From positions 1 to 63,447 of the forward strand of contig JAQWBQ010000016.1 of NCBI GenBank assembly GCA_028706295.1: a stretch of DNA of 63,447 nucleotides, in the 5' to 3' direction. Below the pieces are notes generated by a model. It did not search any database. It worked only from the letters and a program-made list of their open reading frames with translations, and was not told the origin of the DNA. This document shows positions 36,111 to 44,535 of the stretch, piece by piece. Numbering within the stretch: the first letter of the stretch is position 1; each line of letters opens with the position of its first letter. Source of the DNA: Bacteroidales bacterium. Lineage in GTDB: Bacteria; Bacteroidota; Bacteroidia; Bacteroidales; FEN-979. The translations under genes were made by a program, and so were the position numbers.

Positions 36111-36119
36111 TCCTCCTTT
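36111..36119 (-). promoter_or_regulatory. Strong Shine-Dalgarno site of recA
   Basis: On the minus strand AAAGGAGG ends 7 bases before the ATG at 36104. Most genes in this window have no such site, so it stands out and fixes the recA start. Confidence 0.75.
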
Positions 36120-36186
36120 TTTGGGGTCATGAAGTTTCACGGTCACGAAATCTTACGACCCACATTGGGGTTTGTTAACTCCCCGG

Positions 36187-36651
36187 TTAATAATCCAGTT
36201 CCTTCAGGATCTGGGCAGTGTGATTTTTTGTGTCGACTTTCGAAAAAATATGTTCGATAACACCTTCTTCGTTCAGTATATAAGTCATCCGAAGAATACC
36301 TTCATAAGTTTTCCCGTAAAGTTTTTTTTCACCCCACGCCCCATAATCCCTGATGATATTTTTTGTTTTATCGGGGATCAGTATGAAAGGTAATGCATTT
36401 TTTTCGGAAAATTTTTGGTGTGAGATTTCGTCGTCGGCACTAACCCCGATGATAAAAAAGCCTTTTGCGGTCAGAAGCTGATAATTATCTCTCAGGTTAC
36501 ACGCTTCAGCGGTACACCCGGGAGTCAAATCCCTGGGATAAAAATAGAGAATTACCTTTTTCCCTTTTAAATCTTTTAATGAGATGCTATTCCCAGATTG
36601 GTCCCTGAAAGTAAAATCGGGGGCACGATCACCTATCTTTAAATTTCTCAT
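36187..36651 (-). CDS. bcp: Thioredoxin-dependent peroxiredoxin of the BCP/PrxQ type
   Basis: Reduces hydrogen peroxide and organic hydroperoxides using thioredoxin. 154 aa with the AhpC/TSA fold: APDFTFRDQSG, then YFYPRDLTPGCTAEAC, with peroxidatic Cys46 and resolving Cys51 five residues on as in PrxQ. The minus-strand TAATTTTG box at 36695-36702 gives it its own promoter. Cytoplasmic. Confidence 0.94.
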   Translation of the reverse strand: MRNLKIGDRAPDFTFRDQSGNSISLKDLKGKKVILYFYPRDLTPGCTAEACNLRDNYQLLTAKGFFIIGVSADDEISHQKFSEKNALPFILIPDKTKNIIRDYGAWGEKKLYGKTYEGILRMTYILNEEGVIEHIFSKVDTKNHTAQILKELDY

Positions 36652-36694
36652 ATTCCGACATTTGAATAACCCTGTGAACGCAAGTCTGCGGATT

Positions 36695-36702
36695 CAAAAT
36701 TA
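36695..36702 (-). promoter_or_regulatory. Bacteroidota -7 box (TAATTTTG on the minus strand) of bcp
   Basis: CAAAATTA on the plus strand, 43 bases before the ATG at 36651. Confidence 0.45.
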
Positions 36703-36753
36703 TTAATATAAAGGTCTTCAACCGGAAATTCCAGCATCAAGTTATTAACAGAT

Positions 36754-37404
36754 TCACCCTTTAAACTTAGTCAGGAAATACTTGCAATAGTTCGCCAGTC
36801 CACAGGAAGCACATTTGGGATTCCTTGCCATGCAAACGTATCTGCCATGCAGGATCAGCCAATGGTGCGCCACCGATCGCTGATTTTCCGGTATATACTT
36901 AATGAGTTGATTTTCTGCCTGCAACGGGTTCTTTGCACGGGTAGTCAAACCGATTCGTGCTGCTACGCGAAAAACATGTGTATCGACTGCAAGCGCCGGC
37001 TTATTGAAGAGTACGGAAGCAAGGACGTTGGCTGTTTTGCGACCGATCCCCGGGATTTTTTGCAGCTCCGTTACTTCTTCCGGAAAGTTCCCGCCGAAAT
37101 GTTGCAGTACAGTCTGTGCCATTGCAATAAGATTCCGGGTTTTGTTGTTCGGATAGGAACAACTTTTAATCAACCCGAAAACTGCCTGCGAATCAGCTTG
37201 TGCGAGTTCCGTAAGACCGGGAAAAATCCTGAAAAAATCAGGTGTGATCATGTTGACACGCTTATCGGTACATTGTGCCGACAAAACAACTGCAACTGCC
37301 AGTTCGTAAGGTGATTTATACTTCAGCTCTGTTTGTGCATCCGGATTATGTTCACGAAAATAGCTGAGAACCTTTTCGAAACGTTCTTCTTTTTTCATAT
37401 CCAT
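36754..37404 (-). CDS. nth: Endonuclease III (DNA glycosylase/AP lyase)
   Basis: Excises oxidised pyrimidines and cuts the abasic strand. Helix-hairpin-helix LQKIPGIGRKTANVLA with catalytic Lys123, catalytic Asp141 in AVDTHVFRVAAR, and a C-terminal [4Fe-4S] loop with cysteines 191, 198, 201 and 207 (C-x6-C-x2-C-x5-C). 216 aa is normal. ATG 37404; an ATG two codons later is also possible. It starts 11 bases after the type IX cargo gene and is likely co-transcribed. Confidence 0.96.
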   Translation of the reverse strand: MDMKKEERFEKVLSYFREHNPDAQTELKYKSPYELAVAVVLSAQCTDKRVNMITPDFFRIFPGLTELAQADSQAVFGLIKSCSYPNNKTRNLIAMAQTVLQHFGGNFPEEVTELQKIPGIGRKTANVLASVLFNKPALAVDTHVFRVAARIGLTTRAKNPLQAENQLIKYIPENQRSVAHHWLILHGRYVCMARNPKCASCGLANYCKYFLTKFKG

Positions 37405-37415
37405 ATCTGAAATGA

Positions 37416-38534
37416 TTATTTCCCCCGCAGGATCGTCACGGAACCCTTGAAGACATCATCACTGTATTGACCGTGACATTTCAGGATATAAAAATAGGTT
37501 CCGTCAGAAAGGTTCCCGCCATCCCAATCCTCGCTCTTGTAGTTATCCTGGTGAAATACCTTTTTCCCCCACCGGTCGAAGACCATGAATTCGTTGCTCA
37601 GGTATGCCTGTCGGTAATCCTCCCGGTCTGATTCGTCTTTGATCTTGATTTTGAATTTATCATAGATCCCATCACCGTTAGGCGTAAAAATATTCGGGAT
37701 AGATAGCTCAACAACCTTGACCAGGAGTTCAACCAGCAGTGTTGTGTCACAACCGTTGAGGTCGGTAAAACTGAGCCTGACATTGAATTTTCCGGTACGG
37801 TCGTAAGTATGGTAAGCCGGGTTTGCATTCTGAATTTTGGCGCTATCCCCGAAATCCCAGGTCCAGTTCAACATCTGCACCCTCATTGAATCGGGAAATT
37901 GTACCTGGATATTCGGGTTTGTCAGATAGACCGTATCTTTTGGAAGAATGTCAAAGGTGACTTTCGGAGATTTCAGTACATCAACATAATAAGTGGTATC
38001 GATATGGCATCCAACAGAGTCGGTAACAGTGAGGGTATATTTACCCCGACAAAGTCCGAACACAATGGTATCCTGAGAATGTCCACCATTCCAGTCATAG
38101 ATGTATGGCGGATAGATACTGAACGGAACGCCGCCAGATATCGCGGTTTTGAATTGCCCTTTACATTCGCTCGGGCAGCCGAGTGGATTGTACCGGTACA
38201 GGGTGTCCACATTGATTTTTGGATGCATCGTCAACCGGGCATCATTGCTTGTATCTATCTCGCTACCCATGGTAACGATGCACCGGTAAATTCCGGTGTA
38301 CGATCCACTCACAAACGGAATTGCATAAAGGGAATCCCGGGCATCCGGGATATCAACCAGATTTTTCTGCCATTGATAGGTTACCGTGGTGGTAACAGTA
38401 CCCGAAATATCTGCCACAAATGCAACGCTGTCGCCATAGCACAGCAACGTATCCACAGGTCTCACGGTTACCGTGATCTGGGCAGTCGCGGCATAAGTGA
38501 AGAGGCATAAGGCAAAGACGAGGAAATGTTTCAT
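37416..38534 (-). CDS. Type IX-secreted protein with Ig-like/PKD domains and C-terminal gliding-type sorting domain
   Basis: Signal peptide MKHFLVFALCLFTYAATAQ, an Ig-like domain (to about residue 105), a repeat-like SprB-type segment (ISGGVPFSIYPPYIYDW, GLCRGKYTLTVTDSVGC), a PKD domain (WTWDFGDSAKIQNANPAYHTY) and the CHU_C sorting domain (IPNIFTPNGDGIYDKFKI...MVFDRWGKKVF...WDGGNLSDGTYFYIL). The sorting domain marks it as a cargo of the type IX secretion system, anchored to or released from the surface. 372 aa. The machine itself (Por/Gld/Spr genes) is not in the window. The adhesive role is inferred. Confidence 0.9.
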   Translation of the reverse strand: MKHFLVFALCLFTYAATAQITVTVRPVDTLLCYGDSVAFVADISGTVTTTVTYQWQKNLVDIPDARDSLYAIPFVSGSYTGIYRCIVTMGSEIDTSNDARLTMHPKINVDTLYRYNPLGCPSECKGQFKTAISGGVPFSIYPPYIYDWNGGHSQDTIVFGLCRGKYTLTVTDSVGCHIDTTYYVDVLKSPKVTFDILPKDTVYLTNPNIQVQFPDSMRVQMLNWTWDFGDSAKIQNANPAYHTYDRTGKFNVRLSFTDLNGCDTTLLVELLVKVVELSIPNIFTPNGDGIYDKFKIKIKDESDREDYRQAYLSNEFMVFDRWGKKVFHQDNYKSEDWDGGNLSDGTYFYILKCHGQYSDDVFKGSVTILRGK

Positions 38535-38553
38535 CAGAGGTTATAAACAGGCA

Positions 38554-38561
38554 CAAAAATA
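38554..38561 (-). promoter_or_regulatory. Bacteroidota -7 box (TATTTTTG on the minus strand) of the type IX cargo gene
   Basis: CAAAAATA on the plus strand, 19 bases before the ATG at 38534. The remainder of the gap to clpB shows no clear gene. Confidence 0.55.
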
Positions 38562-38790
38562 AGAATTTCTTTGGATTTTATAACGACAGGCGACCGGTGT
38601 TATTATCCACGGGAAAGCGAAAAACCGGTCAAAACGGCCGGTCAGCTAAAGAAAATCATGACAGATTTTCAACAGATCCATAAGGTATCCACATGGCAAA
38701 GAGTTTGTGACCTTCACAGCCAAAACAAAAAGTATAAGCGAGCCGTTCCGGTTACCGAAAGCCGGAAAGTTATAAAATAAAGTGTATCCT

Positions 38791-41382
38791 ATGAATTATA
38801 ATCAATTCACAATCAAATCGCAGGAAGCGATACAAAAAGCAGGCGAAATAGCAAATGCATTTCAGAACCAGTCGGTAGAGAACCTGCATTTATTAAAAGG
38901 AATCCTTAGTGTGGATGAAAATGTCGTACCCTACCTGCTGAAAAAGAACAATGTCAGTGTCGAAAAGGTTCTTTCTGCAACCGAACAAAAGCTGTATGCA
39001 TTACCGAAAGTAAGCGGAGGGGAACAGTTTTTATCGAATGATACAACCCGGGCGCTTCAGAAGGCAACAGATTATTCGAAAGCCATGAAGGATGAGTTTG
39101 TATCGCTGGAGCATCTTTTACTGGGGATATTATCGGTTAATGATCAGGCATCTCAAATTTTAAAGGATCAGGGAGTAACTGAAAATGATCTCAAGACGGC
39201 AATTCGTCAGCTCCGGCAGGGTTCGACGGTTAAAAGTCAGACGGCTGAGGAGACGTATCATGCATTGAGTAAATATGCCCGGAACCTGAACGATCTGGCA
39301 CGGGATGGCAAGTTGGATCCCGTCATTGGCCGTGATGAGGAGATCCGGAGGATTCTTCAGATATTATCAAGAAGGACAAAAAACAATCCGATCCTGATCG
39401 GGGAGCCTGGTGTTGGAAAGACCGCCATTGCCGAAGGGCTTGCCCATCGAATCATCGACGGGGACGTTCCTGAGAATCTGAAATCGAAGCAGATATATTC
39501 ACTCGACATGGGTGCATTGATAGCCGGTGCGAAGTACAAGGGTGAATTTGAAGAGCGCTTGAAAAGTGTTGTGAAGGAGGTAATCGGAAGTGACGGGGAG
39601 ATCATCCTGTTTATCGATGAGATTCACACCCTGGTCGGCGCCGGTGCCAGCGAGGGGGCAATGGATGCAGCCAACATCCTCAAGCCGGCTTTGGCACGGG
39701 GTGATTTAAGGGCGATCGGCGCGACAACCCTCAAGGAATATCAACGGTATTTCGAGAAGGACAAAGCGCTGGAGCGCAGGTTTCAGCAGGTCATGGTACT
39801 GGAGCCGGACACACTGGATGCCATATCGATCCTTCGCGGTTTGAAGGAACGTTATGAAACGCACCATCAGGTCAGGATCAAGGATGAAGCAATCATCGCT
39901 GCAGTCGAATTGTCGCAACGATACATTTCCGAGCGTTTTCTTCCGGATAAAGCCATTGACCTCATCGATGAAGCAGCCTCAAAACTCCGGCTTGAAATAA
40001 ATTCCTTACCCGAGGATCTGGAGAAGATTGAAAGGCGGTTAAGACAAATGGAGATTGAGCGAGAGGCCATTAAGCGCGAAAATGACGGGGAACGGCTCAC
40101 GGCTTTGAACAATGAAATCGCCAACCTCAAGGAGGAGCAGAAAAGTCTGCGCGCCAAGTGGAAATCGGAGAAGGAGCTGGTTGATAAAATCCAGAACCGC
40201 AAAAATGAAATCGAGAATCTGAAACTTGAGGCAGAGCAGGCCAACCGTGCCGGCAATCTGGGAAAAGTGGCGGAAATAAGGTATGGTAAAATTCCACAGG
40301 CTGAAAAGGATATTCAGAATTTCAAAAGTCAACTTTCAGCTATCCAGAAAGACACTCCGATGGTCAATGAAGAAGTTGGCGCTGAAGAGATTGCCGATAT
40401 TGTCTCGAAATGGACGGGGATACCGGTTTCGAGAATGCTTCAAAGTGAGCGGCAGAAATTGCTGGAGTTGGAAAAGGAACTGCATTCGAGGGTTGTCGGG
40501 CAGAATGAGGCCATAACGGCGGTCGCTGATGCGATCAGGCGAAGCCGGGCAGGTTTGCAGGATGCCAAGCGGCCGGTTGGATCCTTTATTTTCCTGGGAA
40601 CAACCGGAGTTGGAAAGACTGAACTGGCAAAAGCCCTGGCCGAATTTCTTTTCAATGATGAAAACAACATGATCCGGATCGACATGTCGGAATACCAGGA
40701 GCGGCATACCGTTTCGAGACTTATCGGAGCTCCTCCCGGATATGTCGGTTATGAGGAGAGCGGTCAGTTAACCGAGGCCGTGCGAAGGAAACCTTATGCG
40801 GTTGTGCTGCTTGATGAGATCGAAAAGGCACATCCCGATGTCTTTAACATCCTGCTTCAGGTTCTGGATGACGGCCGGCTTACCGACAACAAAGGAAGGA
40901 CGGTTGATTTCAAAAACACGATCATCATCATGACCTCCAATATCGGATCGTTGATCATTCAGGAAAACCTTGAAAAAGTAACCGATTCGAACCGCGATCA
41001 CATCATCAATATCACGAAAGAAGCGGTTTTCGATCTGCTTAAAAAAAGTATCAGACCTGAATTCCTGAACCGTGTTGATGAGATCATTATGTTCCAGCCT
41101 TTGACTAAAGAGGAAATTTACCAGATCGTCGAACTGCAACTTCAGATCATCAGGCGGATGTTGTCGAAAAACGACATTTCCCTGAATGCTACTCCCGAAG
41201 CCGTCAGGCTCATCGCCGATCAGGGATTTGATCCGCAATATGGCGCCAGGCCTATCAAACGGTTAATCCAGAAACAGGTATTGAATGAACTTTCCAGAAT
41301 GATCCTATCGGGGAAAGTGGATCGAAATATGGATATCGAGATCGATGCGGAAGGGCATAACCTGGTTTTCAGGAACCGGTAA
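38791..41382 (+). CDS. clpB: ClpB disaggregase (Hsp100 ATPase)
   Basis: Hexameric ATPase that rescues aggregated proteins with DnaK. ATG 38791 ([18 protein letters not shown]) is preferred to the GTG three codons upstream. N-domain repeats to about 150, first AAA module with Walker [10 protein letters not shown], middle coiled-coil domain (about 400-525, [16 protein letters not shown]), second AAA module with GTTGVGKTE and [17 protein letters not shown], and a C-terminal D2 small domain. 863 aa is the family norm. The stop codon directly abuts the stop of the convergent MORN gene. Confidence 0.97.
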   Translation: MNYNQFTIKSQEAIQKAGEIANAFQNQSVENLHLLKGILSVDENVVPYLLKKNNVSVEKVLSATEQKLYALPKVSGGEQFLSNDTTRALQKATDYSKAMKDEFVSLEHLLLGILSVNDQASQILKDQGVTENDLKTAIRQLRQGSTVKSQTAEETYHALSKYARNLNDLARDGKLDPVIGRDEEIRRILQILSRRTKNNPILIGEPGVGKTAIAEGLAHRIIDGDVPENLKSKQIYSLDMGALIAGAKYKGEFEERLKSVVKEVIGSDGEIILFIDEIHTLVGAGASEGAMDAANILKPALARGDLRAIGATTLKEYQRYFEKDKALERRFQQVMVLEPDTLDAISILRGLKERYETHHQVRIKDEAIIAAVELSQRYISERFLPDKAIDLIDEAASKLRLEINSLPEDLEKIERRLRQMEIEREAIKRENDGERLTALNNEIANLKEEQKSLRAKWKSEKELVDKIQNRKNEIENLKLEAEQANRAGNLGKVAEIRYGKIPQAEKDIQNFKSQLSAIQKDTPMVNEEVGAEEIADIVSKWTGIPVSRMLQSERQKLLELEKELHSRVVGQNEAITAVADAIRRSRAGLQDAKRPVGSFIFLGTTGVGKTELAKALAEFLFNDENNMIRIDMSEYQERHTVSRLIGAPPGYVGYEESGQLTEAVRRKPYAVVLLDEIEKAHPDVFNILLQVLDDGRLTDNKGRTVDFKNTIIIMTSNIGSLIIQENLEKVTDSNRDHIINITKEAVFDLLKKSIRPEFLNRVDEIIMFQPLTKEEIYQIVELQLQIIRRMLSKNDISLNATPEAVRLIADQGFDPQYGARPIKRLIQKQVLNELSRMILSGKVDRNMDIEIDAEGHNLVFRNR

Positions 41383-41402
41383 CTATTTGGCAACCGGTTC
41401 CT
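41371..41402. terminator. Hairpin over the abutting 3' ends of clpB and the MORN gene
   Basis: AGGAACCGGT (41371-41380) and ACCGGTTCCT (41393-41402) form a perfect ten-base stem with a 12-base loop containing both stop codons. There is no T-run on either side, so it may be a weak bidirectional terminator or an RNA 3'-end stabiliser. Confidence 0.35.
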
Positions 41403-42090
41403 CTCTTGATCTCAGCAGGGTACCTTTATCATATTGCTCTTGTTTGGTCAGTTTGCCCTTCTCTGTATAATAGTTCCATATGCCGTCCTGATGTCCCGAC
41501 AGGTAGTGTCCGGAGATCATTGCCTGTCCGGAATTGTAAAAAATGGTAAGTGCGCCCTGTTTTTCACCGTTCAGGTATGCACCACGCAATTTCAATTTGC
41601 CGTCCAAATAAAATTGTTCCCATAATCCCGATTTCAGGCCATTTTTATAACTGAAAGTTTCGGAAACGCCGCCATCGGGATAAAAAATCTTCATGGTGCC
41701 TTCCCTGATCCCGTTCTGATAGGTTTCCTCGGAAACCAGTCCACCGTCGTACTCATTGAAAAACTTCCAGATGCCATCTTTTTTTTCGTTCAGATAACAT
41801 CCGGATGCCATCTTCAATCCATTCTTATAATACGAGACTGTGGATGACCGCTTTCCATTATCCGAAAACATGGAAACGGCTTTCAACTTTCCACCGGGAT
41901 AGAAGTACCGGAATTCACCGGCAGGTTTTCCGTCAATAAAACGGCCTGTATATATGGTCATTCCGGCAGAATCGATTTTTCGCCAGTAACCTTGTTTAAG
42001 GCCTCCGGCATCGGTACTGTTCAATGTATCCTGGGCCATGAGTACCGGAGTAAAAAAATAGAGAAGAATGAATGGGAGGTACTTAAGCAT
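41383..42090 (-). CDS. Exported MORN-repeat protein (YwqK-like)
   Basis: ATG 42090 gives a signal peptide (MLKYLPFILLYFFTPVLMAQ). It is followed by about nine repeats of the type GKPAGEFRYFYPGGKLK, EKKDGIWKFFNE, GIREGTMKIFYPDGG and HQDGIWNYYTEKGK. Such proteins are sometimes named YwqK-family antitoxins, but no toxin gene is adjacent, so that name should not be taken as function. 235 aa. It is convergent with clpB with no bases between stops, and divergent from recR. Confidence 0.82.
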   Translation of the reverse strand: MLKYLPFILLYFFTPVLMAQDTLNSTDAGGLKQGYWRKIDSAGMTIYTGRFIDGKPAGEFRYFYPGGKLKAVSMFSDNGKRSSTVSYYKNGLKMASGCYLNEKKDGIWKFFNEYDGGLVSEETYQNGIREGTMKIFYPDGGVSETFSYKNGLKSGLWEQFYLDGKLKLRGAYLNGEKQGALTIFYNSGQAMISGHYLSGHQDGIWNYYTEKGKLTKQEQYDKGTLLRSREEPVAK

Positions 42091-42102
42091 GTTATAAAAA
42101 AT

Positions 42103-42110
42103 TACTTTTG
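42103..42110 (+). promoter_or_regulatory. Bacteroidota -7 box (TACTTTTG) of recR
   Basis: TACTTTTG fits TAnnTTTG, 20 bases before the TTG start at 42131. It supports that unusual start codon. Confidence 0.55.
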
Positions 42111-42130
42111 CAAAATAAATACTTTTTCCT

Positions 42131-42754
42131 TTGCAATCATACCCGACCAAACTGCTGGAACAAGCCGTTCATGAACTGACAAGGCTGCCCGGAATCGGAC
42201 GAAAAACTGCGATCCGGATGGCGTTACACCTGCTGAAAAGGCCCGCCGTTGAGGTTGAATCTTTAGGAACCGCAATCATCCGTCTGCGCACTGAGATTCA
42301 TTATTGTTCACGATGCATGAATATTTCGGAAGAGGAGGTTTGTGCTATCTGCAGCAATCACAAAAGGGACCAGCATCAGATCTGTGTCGTGGAGGATATC
42401 CGAGATGTGATGGCCATTGAAAACACGAATCAATACAACGGCCTCTATCATATTCTGGGTGGAATTATTTCTCCCATTGAAGGGGTCTCTCCGCAGGATC
42501 TCAACATTGAAGCACTTCTAAACAGGATCCGACCGGAAGGGATCCGGGAAATTATTCTTGCATTGCCCACAACCATTGAGGGCGACACAACCAATTTCTT
42601 TTTATTCAGGAAGCTCAAGCCTTACGAAATAATGCTTACCGCGATCGCACGCGGTGTTTCGGTGGGTGATGATCTGGAACATGCAGATGAAGTGACGTTG
42701 GGACGGTCGATCCTAAACCGCACCCCATATGAATCATTGCTCAACAGGAAATAA
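42131..42754 (+). CDS. recR: Recombination protein RecR
   Basis: Works with RecF and RecO to load RecA on gapped DNA. Starts with TTG: an in-frame stop lies just upstream (42116-42118), no ATG is available, and the -7 box sits 20 bases before. HhH motif LPGIGRKTAIRMALHLL, a C4 zinc finger (CSRCMNISEEEVCAIC, about 57-72), the Toprim domain starting QICVVEDIRDVMAIE, and a Walker-like C-terminal region. 207 aa is normal. Confidence 0.95.
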   Translation: MQSYPTKLLEQAVHELTRLPGIGRKTAIRMALHLLKRPAVEVESLGTAIIRLRTEIHYCSRCMNISEEEVCAICSNHKRDQHQICVVEDIRDVMAIENTNQYNGLYHILGGIISPIEGVSPQDLNIEALLNRIRPEGIREIILALPTTIEGDTTNFFLFRKLKPYEIMLTAIARGVSVGDDLEHADEVTLGRSILNRTPYESLLNRK

Positions 42755-42757
42755 AGA

Positions 42758-42982
42758 TCAAAAAAGCTGAAGTTGGTTGACGCTGATGTGTTGCGTATTT
42801 ACCTCAAGTCCTGCATAGTTGCTAAGGAGCGGTTTCAGAACTTTTTTTATCATTTTATTCGGGGTGGTATGGCGGGATTTGCAAAAATTCAGGAGGGATT
42901 TTTTCTGCCTGTCCGTAACCTTGAAAGTAATTGTTTTGTATTTTACCTTCCGCCTTGGTTTTTTAGTTTTTCTACGGGTCAT
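42758..42982 (-). CDS. Small basic protein, ribbon-helix-helix-like, linked to GlmM
   Basis: 74 aa, strongly basic N-terminus (MTRRKTKKPRRKVKYK), then a strand-helix-helix pattern (TITFKVTDRQKKSLLNFCKSR, TTPNKMIKKVLKPLL) like a ribbon-helix-helix fold, and a QLQLF tail that resembles a clamp-binding motif. It starts 3 bases after the GlmM-type mutase stop and so is translated from the same message. I believe similar small proteins occur in related genomes, but I cannot verify it. DNA or RNA binding is inferred from charge and fold. Confidence 0.6.
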   Translation of the reverse strand: MTRRKTKKPRRKVKYKTITFKVTDRQKKSLLNFCKSRHTTPNKMIKKVLKPLLSNYAGLEVNTQHISVNQLQLF

Positions 42983-42985
42983 TCT

Positions 42986-44380
42986 TCAGATTTCTTTTAG
43001 AATTTCGCTAAAGTCACTGATGATTTTTTTCGCCAGGTTTTCCGCTTTGGCCGGGGCATCACTCTCCGCATAGATCCTGACAATGGGCTCGGTGTTTGAT
43101 CTTCTCAGGTGTACCCACTCGTTGCCGAAATGAATCTTCACACCATCGATGGTAATAATCGGCTGAGATTTATATTTATCAACCAGTTTTGTCAGAACTT
43201 TTTCAATATCGGTGTTTTGTCCAAATTCAATTTTATTCTTGGAAATATAGAAAGCCGGATATTGGTCCCTTAGTGCGGAACATTTCTTTCCTGACTTTGC
43301 CAGGTAGGTAAGGAAAAGAGCGATTCCCACCAGTGCATCGCGCCCAAAGTGAAGTTCAGGATAGATAACACCGCCATTACCCTCACCGCCAATAACCGCC
43401 TGGTGAAGTTTCATGGCTTCTACTACATTAACTTCACCCACAGCAGCTGCAAAATAGGATCCGCCTGCCCGTTCCGTTACAATTTTAAGGGCGCCGGTTG
43501 ACGACAGGTTTGAAACGGTATTCCCCGGCTGATGGCTGAGAATATAGTCGGCTACTGCAACCAGGGTGTATTCTTCACCAAAAGGTTCTCCCATTTCATT
43601 GATAATGGCGAGCCGGTCAACATCGGGGTCGACAACAAAACCAACATCTACATTATTTTTTTCTATAAATGAACATATTTCGGTCAGATGTTCAGGCAGT
43701 GGTTCGGGATTATGCGGAAAATCTCCGGTCGGATCGCAAAACAACCTGTCGATTTTATTGACTTGTAAGGCTTCCAGTAACGCCGGGACTGCAATTCCCC
43801 CGGTGCTGTTGACCGCGTCGACGGCAACCCGCAATCTGGCTTTTCTTATTGCATCCACATCAACCAGGGGAAGCTCAAGGATCATTTCAATGTGGCGCCG
43901 GATGAAAGTGTCATCAGTTCTGTAGGTCCCGAGTTCCTGCACCCTGGCATAACTGAAATCCATCGCATCAGAAAGTCTCAAAATTCTCTGACCATCGGTT
44001 GCAGAAAGAAATTCACCCCGGTTATTCAGCAATTTCAGCGCATTCCAGTTTTTGGGATTATGACTTGCGGTTAGAATGATCCCGCCGTGGGATCCGGTTC
44101 CGGTAACCGCGATCTCGGCTGTGGGTGTCGTGGTAAGCCCGATGTCGATCACATCGGCACCCATACCCAATAACGTTCCTACCACGAGATTGTTGACCAT
44201 GGAGCCTGAAATCCTGGCGTCCCTCCCGACAACTACCTGCAACCGGCTTTCCCTGTGAATTTCACGTAAAAAAGCAACGTAAGCGGAAGTGAATTTAACA
44301 ATGTCCAAAGGGCTCAGGGTATCGCCCGGGGGACCTCCAATGGTCCCGCGGATACCTGAAATGGATTTGATCAGCGGCAT
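42986..44380 (-). CDS. glmM: Phosphoglucosamine mutase-type phosphohexomutase
   Basis: Likely converts glucosamine 6-phosphate to glucosamine 1-phosphate for UDP-GlcNAc and cell-wall synthesis. ATG 44380 (MPLIKSISGIRGTIGG) is preferred to a TTG six codons upstream and lies 15 bases after a minus-strand -7 box. The phosphoserine loop is ILTASHNPKNWNALK (near residue 100), the metal loop DPDVDRLA, the sugar loop GGEGNGG and the phosphate loop LRRSNTEPIVRIY. 464 aa. The GEGNGG variant of the sugar loop is typical of Bacteroidota/archaeal GlmM-like enzymes; phosphomannomutase activity cannot be excluded. Confidence 0.88.
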   Translation of the reverse strand: MPLIKSISGIRGTIGGPPGDTLSPLDIVKFTSAYVAFLREIHRESRLQVVVGRDARISGSMVNNLVVGTLLGMGADVIDIGLTTTPTAEIAVTGTGSHGGIILTASHNPKNWNALKLLNNRGEFLSATDGQRILRLSDAMDFSYARVQELGTYRTDDTFIRRHIEMILELPLVDVDAIRKARLRVAVDAVNSTGGIAVPALLEALQVNKIDRLFCDPTGDFPHNPEPLPEHLTEICSFIEKNNVDVGFVVDPDVDRLAIINEMGEPFGEEYTLVAVADYILSHQPGNTVSNLSSTGALKIVTERAGGSYFAAAVGEVNVVEAMKLHQAVIGGEGNGGVIYPELHFGRDALVGIALFLTYLAKSGKKCSALRDQYPAFYISKNKIEFGQNTDIEKVLTKLVDKYKSQPIITIDGVKIHFGNEWVHLRRSNTEPIVRIYAESDAPAKAENLAKKIISDFSEILKEI

Positions 44381-44395
44381 AGTAACTTTTTTAGG

Positions 44396-44403
44396 CAAAA
44401 GTA
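44396..44403 (-). promoter_or_regulatory. Bacteroidota -7 box (TACTTTTG on the minus strand) of glmM
   Basis: CAAAAGTA on the plus strand, 15 bases before the ATG at 44380; the leader would be under ten bases. Confidence 0.55.
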
Positions 44404-44486
44404 ACGTATTTTGAATTTTATGTTTCTTCTGTTAACAAAATTTGAAATCTCGTGAATCAATCATGATTCCGAATTGCATTTTTACG

Positions 44487-44494
44487 TAACTTTG
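44487..44494 (+). promoter_or_regulatory. Bacteroidota -7 box (TAACTTTG) of the TPR-comA-aroE operon
   Basis: TAACTTTG fits TAnnTTTG, 41 bases before the ATG at 44536. Confidence 0.5.
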
Positions 44495-44535
44495 CCAAAC
44501 AAAATCGCCCTGTTTCCTGGGATGTATTCAGACTG

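Noticed and set aside
38571-38780. 69-codon open frame in the gap before clpB
   Set aside because: No family resemblance, a start codon overlapping the minus-strand promoter area and no -7 box. Most likely chance.
41383-42090. MORN protein considered as the antitoxin of a toxin-antitoxin pair (YwqK naming)
   Set aside because: It has a signal peptide and no toxin gene beside it; neighbours are clpB and recR.
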